DNA of 64,000 nucleotides from Leuctra nigra (lineage: Eukaryota > Arthropoda > Insecta > Plecoptera > Leuctridae). Shown here in pieces: positions 14,601 through 26,600 of this stretch. A program made the translations under genes and the position numbers. The DNA lies in assembly GCA_934045905.1 (NCBI GenBank), contig OW203763.1, positions 15,506,948 through 15,570,947 of the forward strand, written 5' to 3'. Each line of letters starts with the position of its first letter. The first letter of the stretch is position 1. Below the pieces are notes generated by a model. It worked only from the letters and a program-made list of their open reading frames with translations, was not told the DNA's origin and did not search any database.

Positions 14601-17600
14601 TCTTCGATTTTTTTTATTTTAAGGATCGCCGAAATTTAAATTCTGGTGAGTTCAAAATTATAATCCAAATTTTCGACAATGGTAATGCGATATTTTGTTT
14701 TTCTCTTCCCTGCCAATCTTGGGTGTTGTGATAGCAATATTATTATTTCAAAGAATTGCTAAACTATTTTTAAACGCGTCTTTGGCCCATTTACATGGGT
14801 TTCTACAGTATAATTATATTTTTGAGGCTGGACGTTGTTGGCTACTACAAATGTGTCCCCGTCTATTCTGGTCAGGAAAGTTGACATGTGTATCGCCCAG
14901 GTTTCGTCACACCTGTGTGCTTTCCCGCTGTGACGAGTCCAACTTGGTCACCACTTTAAGCACAAGGGACAATGACATTAGCAAAACAAATATGCTACAG
15001 TTTACACTAGATTGCTAATGCATCGAATCTTGTCCAACAGCTGATTTGCCAGTTGGTTGTTCCACGTTTTATTTCCTGCAGCACATTAAATGATGCAAAG
15101 ACAGTAATATGGTGTATACTGTTGGTTGTTTTATCTACATTCTATGAAGTCATTTTAAACTGGCACAAGTGGAAATTATAGTACACATAACCAACTTTAA
15201 ACTAGGGGTTTTACTTTCCCATACTTGCACAGAATTACTGTTTATGTTTCTATGCAGTGGCCTTTAAAAACTCACTGGACCATTTCAAACGAAGACTTCA
15301 ACTTGAATATGTTTTTACTCTTACAAAAAAATTGTATACCTATACCATTTAACGCCCAATTATTATCTTGGCCTTTGTACGTGCAGTATGTGTCAATTAT
15401 AGCGTAGGTATGCCAATTTCTAAAATGCATGTCAATGGTATTTTAATAATTAGCCCATCCTTTCGAAGGTAAATTAGCCACTTCTTGATTATATACCTAC
15501 CGGGGCTTCCTCTTGTTTTATGTGTTGTTAAAAAAAATCACTTTTTCTTTCAATCGTGATATGATGAAGTTTTAAAGCATTATTAGAGAGTGGAACAACT
15601 TACAATTTACATCATACTATATTTCTACCGATTATGTCAACCTTGACAATTGATACTGGCTTATGAACAGGTTAGAGAACGTGACTCTTGTTTTTAAATA
15701 CTCCACTGATTTTACTTTTACATTTAGCAATAATGACAAGGATGTTTGCCGCTTGAAAAATACCGTGGCATTTGAACAAGACCGCTATTTGTATCAGGTA
15801 TTTACTAGGATCAGATTTCATGCTCATTGGTTTAAGATGATTAACAGTGTCAGTTCTACCTATTTACATCCAGCTAATTGATTAAATAAGTGGTCAGTAG
15901 ACAATTGTTATCAGAAATCAAATCAACGATTTTTTTTTTATTTGGACATGTACACATCTCAATATGTGACTGACTGACAATGAATGCATTATAAGAAGAA
16001 AGATCTGAAATTGTGTGGAAAATGACACCGTGAAGACCGAGCTCTCATTCAAAACATTTCCTGGAAGTGTTGCAAGTCAGGCGCCCAAATATCAGTAACT
16101 GCATTTAACTTTTACTCAACCGTTCACACGAACATATTTCTACTTCTTAAATTTTTTATGTTATGTCACAGTTCTTCGTGTCCCACAATTTTTATCTTAA
16201 ACACAGTGCAATCTCTTGTTGATGTGGAGAATAACGTTACAAAACAGACCAGACCATGTTTTCAAAATGTTTTAGGTTATAAAATTAATTAGCCATTAAA
16301 CTCCTTGAAGTCTCCATAAATGAGAAGCTTAGTGCAGTAAATGATCTCTAAATTAAATCTTCACTGCATTCTGTCAATAAAAACCTTTCATGATAACTCT
16401 CCTGATAAGTCCTCCTGATAACCTACTATATAGCGCTCAAGTAATGGAACTAACTTGTTTGTATTTGTAGTAAATAAAGAAAAAAGTTATCTGTTAAACA
16501 TTAAATCTGATACGGTACTTCAGCACTCCTACATATCCAGGAATGGTATACTACTGATTAAATGAATATTATTATTTTTTTAAATGTACCGTTTCATATC
16601 CAATATGGCAATTGGACATAGAGTTTCGATAATAGAATAGCGTTATTTAACATTATTTGTTTAATTTTTTCGTCAAGTGTCTTATAACGTTACATAACAC
16701 TTTATTACACACTATCATAGTCAAATAATGGTTCGAGAATAAACTTTTAACTTCGTGTACACATTTCTTCCATCAGGTAAAACAATCTAGCTAAGACGTC
16801 ATGAGAAGAGAAAAAGCGATGGCACTTGTTTGATTTGAAGGCGACGCAATTGTAAACACGTGTGTGTGTAAATGACAGGTTGGTCATTACTCAACCATTG
16901 CTCATTGCTTTGCTTGGTTGATTGCTTGGTTTACTCAATAACTTAGGAAAGGAATTAGAAGATAACTTGTAATTGGGTCTCTCTGGGTCTGACTTGGCTA
17001 GAGCGATGAGCGACAACGATCTGCTTCGATGAGCAATTTTACATGGGAAGCGACATGCTGGCAAGAACGATCCACCTTACATCAAATTAATCCGTCTGAC
17101 TCTCCAATTCATTGAGTACATGTCGACAACGATGACTTGGATTCATTTCCAGCTCAAATGAAATCCGCAATACGACCCAAATTAAAACTTCCGTGTTTTG
17201 AGTTCATTTCGTATTCGATTTATTGTTTTGGTTTCTTTCCACTGATTTTTACATACTTTTTGTGATGTCAAAAAGTAAAAATAAAGAATAGAACACTTAA
17301 TAACAACATATTAATCTAATTTCGGAATAGCTTTTTTGTCGTAGTAACATCATTAAGACGTACAAATATTCTTATAAACACCATAACATGAAATAAATCT
17401 GTGTCTCTTTGTGAATACCGAAACCAGCTTTGTCCGAGATTAGTACTATTGATTTGAATACCTCCTACATGGTTCGATCCCCCTAATATATGTGCGTCCA
17501 CACACCCCACCCACATCGTCGTCCAACTTACAGATATTTAGCACACCTTCTTTCAAAACAGAAGAGTTGCTATCGGTATGTAACCAAAACAACTGTTGAT

Positions 17601-20600
17601 CACACCCTTGTGACTTTCTCGTATAAGGAATTCTATTCCTTACTGTACTTCACTGTATTTCATTTCAATCTCCTTATCTAAGAATTTAAATACTAAATTG
17701 GTCTTATTTTTTAATAATGGGAAACTTATTTTTTGTTTGAATACCATCTCCTGGCCTTGCTTGTCCTTTATTTTTTCATAACTTGAAAGATTTATAGAAG
17801 AATGCAAATAATTCGAACAATAGGTACTTAAAAGCAATGAAGTATGAGAATGTAAATAAAAATATAACAAGAAGAGAAAACGCAATTTAACTATAAAAGA
17901 AGAACAATGTTCAAAAAAATAAAACAATTCAAGAAAAAACTTGTATAGTACCTATAAATTATTTTCAAACAATACATAATATTTACATTTTTAATATTGT
18001 TAAATCATATTTCATTGATTAATGATTAGAATCTAAACGACATTCATTTAATGTCATTAAGCTACATTCATTTGCAAAGAAATATAAGGCAACCTTTCAA
18101 CCTTTGTAGTCAATATGCAGATCCATCTTTCTTAATAATTTGTTGGTCAGTGCATTCGATTCGCTGATTTATCAATGGAAGTATGAAACAACCAGGTGCA
18201 CATCCTCAAGTCGTATCCAATCTTTACAAAACAATAGCTCTGAAGTTGGCCTAGAAATGGCAACCGTTTGAGAGATGCTGGATAGGATCACCGTAATTAT
18301 CCGCAGAGTTGTAATTTATCATTGCATTCTCCGCATCGAGGCACATTTCTCTACGGAATCTCGTGAAAATCAAGACTTTCATCTCATTATACCGCGGTGT
18401 ATGGTAGCGTAGGCGAGAGCACACACCTTGATTTAGAAAACATTTGTGACTCAAAAACCTACACACATCGCTCGTGTGTATCTGTGTTTTTTATTTACCT
18501 ATTAACAACAATGAAAGCGTAGAAATATGTTCGTTTACACGAGTGACCGTGAGAGGCGATGGTCAGCATGTGTGATGAACGCCCTTTAATATTGAAATTA
18601 GAATTTGGAGTCCACATAACTGACAGCCATCAATTTTAATGATTGTTTTTTTATTGATAACTTCCTTTTCGATTCCGCTAGAAAAATAATATAACCGCAA
18701 TTAGCAAACGAAAATAAATCAATCAATTTCTAAAATGATAACGATTGGAATATTTGCGTTTGAATGTTGTTTATGTGGGCACCTTAATACCTTTGCCAAT
18801 TCTAGCAAAAAAGAAGGTCATCACACACAGATAACCAAACAAAGCTGGCAATGGATATAAATAACATACAAAAGCTGCGTGGGATCATTATTTTGATCAG
18901 CTATTGAGAATGCCCGGGCTCCACTATCTTGTTCGTGGTTTGTCGTGACAATCGTCGGCAAAGTGCTGATTTGTACTAATCATTTCATTCATTGACTAAT
19001 AGACGGATCAGCATATTTACACACATTGCTCTGGTACAAGCCGTTGCATTTAAGTGCATCATTAATTCCTTTCAGTTTTAAAAATTTATTTCATTACTTA
19101 TTAAATTTACTATTGGATACATGCTAAAGCCATAGCCATGACTAGTCCTCAATTATAATAATTTTTGAACTTTTATTTTACTTAGTCACTTGAGCCAGTA
19201 TAGTAACATGTAGTATGGTTTAACGTGAATATGGAACTGTGTCGAACACAGTCTACTTCCCATTGTCGGCTATTGTTATACACTTTTTCATAGCTTTGAC
19301 AGGGAATATTCTTACATAATGAGCTTCTGGATTATTCATTTAAGAACCGTGTAAAACATGCCTTTGAATTCACTTGAATAATGACTCGTCACAAAAGCAG
19401 ACTTAATCGAAGTATTGATAATGAATGTCTGACATGCCACCTGACATCAATTTATGCCAGCATCGACAACCGCGATGGTAACCTGTGAACTATATAGAAG
19501 CGTGGGTTCAAATCCCACCCTCGGCATTTTATTCATCGTGCTAAAAAAATTGTTTGTGCGCGCTAACCTGAAAAATGGATGAAAGAGGTCACCACAGTAA
19601 AGGTGGTGACCCTCTTCTCTTTAAGGCCAATAGACCCTATGTTTCACCCTCTCTTGGCACCCACCCACCCACCCGGTGCCCTTTACTCTCGCTCATTTCG
19701 AGCCGTATGCCGCCTGAATTATCGATTCGGTTTCGCGCCACGGCTGTGCGACGACGCTGCTCCACATACTCGCATCTAGCGGCGTCGGTGGGGGCGGGGG
19801 CGGGGGGAGGCGCCCCCTCGCTCGTTGGCGCCACGACGCCGAACGGGGGCGACAATTTTTAATAGACTTGTGGTTCGCAGATGTTCGAAGTTTTGCATAT
19901 TTAATAAAGGTTGCTCTAGTCGGCCAAAGTTATGTCGTAATTTTTGCATATACACATACCCGTGGGATAGAATGTCTACACTAACTTCAGATGAAGTTGG
20001 TAGGTCAGATTTGATATGATGTAGTGGTTTAAACTTTCAGTACCACACATACTTAAATGCAAGATGCAATTAGTGCACTTTTTATAAATGCCATTAAAAA
20101 TAGTAAAACATATTAAAGTTGTTTTTGAAATTTAATTTATGATCGTAATACTTTTGATGCTTCCTCAAGTAGATTTTGAGATACTTAATCTCAATTAAAT
20201 ATAATATTTACAAATTAATTCCGTTTTACTTCCTATAAATAAACCATTAGTGCAGTAAGTGCACTTTTCATGAATGTCATTAAAAAATAGAGAAGCATTT
20301 TAAATGGTGTTGTTTATATTTAATTTGTGATCGTGATACTGATGCTTCTACAAGTAATCGTAATTCTTGCAAAATAGTGGCGTTTTTATTCCTAGTTCAT
20401 GTCCATTCCCCTATCCTGAACTTAATCCTAAATCCTCTAGTGAGTGGAATTCTTTATCATGTGTTGAAATCCCTGTGTGTTTGCGCTACTCAGACTCCGC
20501 CACGCCCGATTCTATCCACAGTTTTTTGTCATGCTTCATTTGCTCGCTTGAAATGACTGAGATGAACGCAGAGGAGGGGTTATTCAAGAAACGAAGTTAA

Positions 20601-23600
20601 ATTGCCGCTAATGAAACTGTCTAATAATCATGCTCTTGGATACTTGTCTTGGCATTACATTATACCTATTTCCTGGGGACGTTTGATACAATGCGGTTAC
20701 CGTTTTGACAAGAATGTTGATTCTTTACTGTTATATTGGTGTGGGTGGACTTCAAGTTAAAAATATTGCAAACAAGATTTAATATTATGCTCTTTTAGAG
20801 GAGTGTTAAACTTTTCTACCGTCTAGATAGCATAATTGATGTTTTGTAACATTAAGAGGAATGATGCACATCTAAAACGCCGTTTTTCGGATTGTGACCA
20901 TCTCGTTGAAAGTCGACTATGATGTTAGAGCTGTAGTAAAAATTCAGCGACTTTTATGCATGCATGCAAGTGTCACAGTTTTCAAAAAAGTATGTTTATG
21001 GTTACATTGCTATACAACTTGGAGGCTTCATCGTATTCTATTTCAACGATTATTGTTGGTGATCCTTCCTCTTATCATTACACTATGTACATGAACACAG
21101 TGTAAGTTTTTTACACTGAACAAATTATTCATTTTTTTTAAATTAAGGATATGAAATTCACAGAACATGGTCTTCAAGAGATCTAAATGAATTAAAATGG
21201 AGTCGAAGATTGGATTGGAAGCTGAAAGATGGATTGGTGACTTATAAATTATGAAACTGGCGGACGATATAATGTAGTAACGAATGACGAATAATGTCTT
21301 GTTTGTATCGAGGACAGTTCATGAATGAAGGGGTTATCTCTCTGGATCTGTCAGGATGCGGGTGTAATGTGATACTTCATTGATGGTAGTTCATCGTGAT
21401 TCCCATGACATTGAGAATGGATGACTCATTTGTTTTTCTTTCTTTTTTCAGCCACCGGTTGAGAGCCGCATCCCCTTGTTCAGCAAACCGTCTCAGCCAC
21501 CGATGTCCTACAAAACCTCTAAAAACAAAGTGGAAGAGATCCTCATATCAGGCCACCTGAAAACCGCCATATTGAAACCCAGCAGTGGCATTGCGATTCG
21601 TAACCCGAAACACTTGTACGACGAGCTCAACATCGACGCCCCTCAGGACGCCCCCCCGAGCGCCGCTCTTGGCCAGGTGTCGCCGAAACGCAGCAAGTTC
21701 ACGCGGCCGAAGCCAGCCACCGTGGTCCACGGCAAGGAGGCGAAGTATCTGGCGCGAGCAGTGTCCAACGAGACAGTCAACATCCCGGATCTGCTGCACT
21801 CCACCAAAGCAGCTCCCAGCTTCACAGCTCGGACCAAACCAGTGTCGAAACGCGCGCTGCACAAAGACAAGAATCATATATCTCAACCGTTAGCGAAACC
21901 AACGCTTGGTGCAGCTTTTAGCAGCGGAAATGACACTTTTTCTGTAAACAACTCTGATTATAAGTCGAAAAACAATTTCTCAGAGAAAATCAATTTTCAG
22001 GGACTTAACGATATTCGGAAAGCATCTGAGAAATCCAGCCGCATATTGTCTGATTATGGCGCTTTTACTCCCAAAACATATGTGTCATCAAAGGGAGAGC
22101 GAATTATGTGGCCTCCAGCATTTGCAGCATTTTCTAATGTCGAACAGCAACCTGATGCCGAGCATTACGAGCACTTCGCACAAGATGGTAACACGACATT
22201 GAATTCCAATTTGTACACGATCCAGCTAAATAGCAACACGGCGAACAGTACATTTGCATTACAACAGGAACTCGACGAGCAATGTGCACAAAATGAAAAG
22301 GCATTACTGAATTCCACCTTCTTTACGGACAAGAAAAAGATAAAACCAGAAAATAGCACATATTCGTCGCAAAAGGAACTCGACGAATTTAGAAACAACA
22401 TTGCGGAGAGCGACGAACCAACTAATGGTCCGTCCAAAAACCAACGACCAAACAATCTCGGCCTTAATACAAAAAATTATTCCGTAGCTTCTGACACTCA
22501 TTTTGTTTCAAAGACAGCCGACGTAGCATCTTCTGCTCCTGCTGTCAAAAATGCGCGTGCAAGAGTGCTCGATGCAGCAGTGATCAAAACCGAACCACCG
22601 ACCGTCGATGACATTGGCCGTCAAGTGATCGTCAGTGATGAGAAGCTTGGTGTCTTGAAGTTCGTCGGAGGTGTTGAGTTCGAGTCCGGCTTGTTCTGTG
22701 GCGTGGAGTTGGACGGACCTGAAGGTCGGCACGACGGTAAAGTTAAAGAAAAGCGGTATTTCTCCTGTCAACCTCAACACGGTATCCTAGCTCCGATTTG
22801 GAAAGTGAAACTTTACAATGGTGCATCAGTGATCGGCGAGGAACTGGGAAAGAAACTCATGGAAACAGAGCCGATTCCACCAACTGAATTCACTCCAACG
22901 CCAAGCAGCACAACGAGCTCCAAGCATGGCTGGGACGCAAGTGTAGATAATTCTAAATCCAGTAATCTCATAAACACTAACTTTAGTAAACAAAATTCAT
23001 TTGAGTTTGATGAGAGCCTTGGTATTTTAACGCCTGATCAAATGTCCGACCTGCCCGATGCTACAAATGAAACCATGCAGTTCAGTTGCACTGTCGGCAG
23101 TCAGCATCCCGGCGAGCTGACGCAGCGCTTCTTCAAAACCGGACTGGTCGACTTTACTGTCATCGGCGAACAGAGTTTCGGCAGCACGACGTTTCAACGC
23201 GGCTTGGACTTGACGCAGCTGGGTCCCGGCAACATGACTCTCCAATGCGGCTTGACCACCACGGAGCTCGACGTCGCCGTCTACGAGTCTGATGTCAGCG
23301 ACGATCTCCTCAGCCGCGCCGTCGGTCACAGTAAGAGCGATCCGAAAGCCCAGGACGTGTCTGATCGCACACTCTCTCCGGAAGATCTTCCTATGGATCC
23401 ACCGTCACCTCATCAAGCATTGCTCATGAAAGGATCTACCGAGGAACCGAAACTTGATCTGTTAGTCATGTCAGCGGGGTCAGCGGGGTCACCTGGTCCA
23501 TCGTCGCGATCCATGCCGCCTCCCGCGAGTTTCGTCACTTCCATAACCTCTGTCGGTAGTTTGGACACTGACGGGTACCAAGGTGACGGCGAACTTAGTC

Positions 23601-26600
23601 GCCCAGCTAGTCGTAACACCTGCACGTCGCCGGTGGCCATCATGCAGAAAGCCTGCACGCTAAAGATGAAGACGAGCACTCAAGATCCGATGACTGACTC
23701 TGACTTCTTTACCGAGAGCGACGCCGACGTCCACGACGACGTAGGCGGTGGGTCGCGAGGGGGTGACCGTCGCGCACAAGTAATCGACGGCACTCTGTAC
23801 AACAACACGGGCAGTGCGAACAGCGGCAATGCGAATCAACAGCATCAACGATGTCCTAGTTTCACGGCATCCATCAACGAGGAGACAGAGTCGAGCGGAG
23901 TTTATTCGGATCTTGAACGAAAGCCGGAGGAACGCGAGACTTTGAATACGGACAATGAGAAGAAAGAGGATTGCAGTCCGGACGCGTCCACGAAAACGGT
24001 TAGCTCTCGTTCAGAAGCCAGTCAGGTGAACGAGGCCAACGTCCCGATCCCTCCTACTGAGAGTTCATTGGATACAACGCTTACAGAATTAAATGTCAAC
24101 GGGTCATTTGTTGAGGAGGCAATGGATGTTGTCATCGAACATGATGAAAAAGAAGAAGACTTCAACTCATTTCGACCAACCAATATTTCAACACCAAATA
24201 TTTTGACTGACGTGAAACCTAGTAAGAAAATCGAGCTGAAAAAGCATACCATGCCGAAGCGCAATGTACAATCTAAAGTGAAGAGCAGGCTGGAAGCACC
24301 TGTCCACCGTAGCGTCGAGGATGTCAGCTTGGAAGCGTCACGACGCTCGTCGGCATCGAAGTCGCCGCGGCCGGGACGCTGGGACGCCGTCATGAGTAAG
24401 ATCGCGCAGGGCCAGGCGGACGACAAGTTGAAGCCGGCGAGATTGAAGGAGGTCAAGAGCAAGGTGTTCGCGGGCATCTGCGATGGGGCGCCGGTCGGCG
24501 CTACGAAACGGAAGGCCGAGCAGACGTCGGCGAAGAAGGAGAACATGATGCCGCTGAAGTTAAAAACGTGAGCAAGCATTTTACATATTTTTTTGCACTT
24601 TCACTACCTAGTTAGTAGAGTACAGTCATTTCGGTACTAATTTTCCGTTTTACTTAGTGAGATATGAAGGGATGTGGTTTGTGAAAAATGTCCGAACGAA
24701 CCGGGACTCGAAACCGGGACCTCTCACTTACCGGGCGAGAGCTCTACCAACTGAGCTACCCGGCCGGTCCGGCCGGTTCGGACGTTTTTCACATCGCACA
24801 TCCCTTCATATGACTCCATGGAAGCTTTCCACAGAAACCCTGTTTCTTACTTTAGTAAGTTACGTCTGTCATATGGACACAAATGAAGGCATAGCATTTA
24901 GCTAGATTTTTAATTTTGTATATAAAAGTTTTGACATGATAAAAAAACAATCTCAAATATTGAGGTATACACAGTTTAAAACGACTGTTTACTTTTTACA
25001 CTATAAGATACTTTTAGTAATAAATCAATTAATTTTGTCCAACCACCTTCAGGTAAGACAGTCTATCCGAAATGTGTTGACAAGATAAGAATTTTCACTT
25101 CAGATTGTAATTCACCTTTCTTCGTGTTTTGAGATCCGAAATCGACGCTGTGTCAGATTCTATGAATTTACTCGAGGAGTCTAGAGAGAATGAAAATGAA
25201 ACGGTCACGAGAGGACTACATCTAATTCAATATTTATGCGAATTTATATCACGAACGTTAAAATTTATTGACGCCCAATTTTTATAAGAGTACAATTCAC
25301 ATGAGGAGCAAGTTCCTTATGTATTCAAGTTCTTGATCTTATCGATTTGCCATCAATCATCATCATTCCTCTTCATCATCCATCACGCAATGGGTTCATC
25401 ATAGCCGGAACAGCTTTCTTCGCCCGGCTGGACTTGACGACTTCATGTTACAAATCAATTCACTTAATTATTCGTTAATGCAAATATTGTTTTATGATCG
25501 TTCAAAGAAAGTAATCACAAATGTCTCGTCTTTATGTTTGATTACAACGAGTTCATTAATCCCACATGTAAATTGTAATCGACTCAAGTTTCTAGAGGCA
25601 GGTTAGGCTGTGTGTTGTGGGTTCGTCCTCTATGTACGTATCTCAGTCTCAAATGGTATTGAGTTTGTTTGTTGACTCTCTGTTCTGATGCAGTCGACAG
25701 CTGTGAGCTGTGTTTCAGTCGATAATCGAAATGAAATGAGAAACTTATCCTCGACATGGGGGAAACAAGAAAACCTAGAAAAAGTGGTCATCCTTTTCAT
25801 CACTTCACGTTGTAACTACTTGAGTATTCAAAATAACTTAATGCACGTCAGTTTTCGGCTTATTAATATTAAAATCCTGAGTATTTTACATAATTTGAAC
25901 GTTGAAATTTTATGAATTCGAATTTCTGATCAGAAAGTTTGTAAATAAATATTCCGTAAGTGATGAGAGCTGCGGTAAAGTGATACAATTTTGACACGGA
26001 ATGTATTTTTTAGCAATATTATGTCTCATTTTTGACATCAAATGTAATTTTTGCATATTATATCCCACTTTTAATGAATTTAATTTTTGCCGTCCCACTT
26101 CTGCCACCAAATGTAATTTTGTAATATTATATTCCACTTCCGACACAAAATGTAACTTGAGCAAAAAAGTATCCCATTTCTGACACCAAATGTAATATTT
26201 CAGTCGCCGCGCTCGCACACGTGCCTCGTCATCGTCGTCTGTGCAGCCGATGACGCCTAACGCCGCTGGCGCCAAGACGCCGGTCAGCGGGAACAGCTCG
26301 CAGAACAGCTCGCTCAGCGACGTCAGTCTCGGACACAAGGCGTCGGTGGCGTCGACTACTTCGACGCATCGTAAGTAGAGTTCAGAACCTATGGCTAATT
26401 CGAAGGGATGATTGTTAAAACATGTTAGTGTGAATCTTGTATTTTGAATTGGATACAAGTTACCTACAACGTTTTCATCCCTACTTATATTAAAGACTCG
26501 TCTACAATATCTTCTAATAGGCTACATAATATGGCACAGAGTTGTTATTCTGTAACTTACTATTTTCATAGTACCGGTGTTACAGGATTTCAGGGACACT

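Larger units (their letters stand above)
5631..21451 (+). other. Intron 1 (15.8 kb)
   Basis: AT-rich intron from GTAAGC at 5631 to the acceptor TTTCTTTCTTTTTTCAG at 21451. It holds a MITE (7191-7401), G/C homopolymers (8089, 9744, 13468), a 24-bp tandem repeat (9967), a TTTA repeat, tRNA-like fragments (12913, 13064, 17471, 19504), a possible alternative 5' exon (to 14645) and a CpG-rich patch (19570-19860). No coding exon was recognised on either strand. Confidence 0.55.
24568..26203 (+). other. Intron 2 (1.6 kb)
   Basis: Bounded by GTGAGC and TATTTCAG. It contains the inverted-arm tRNA-like element at 24662-24811 and, at its 3' end, the 40-bp tandem array that forms the acceptor. Nothing else is recognised in 24812-25991. 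Confidence 0.75.

Noticed and set aside
24568..24571. TGA at 24569 as the end of the CAP-Gly protein
   Set aside because: It lies inside the GTGAGC donor. Splicing at 24567 continues in frame through seven further exons with family homology.
24720..24780. Functional tRNA gene (minus strand, anticodon reading GGT)
   Set aside because: The acceptor stem does not pair and the T loop has an extra base. Kept only as a tRNA-like element.
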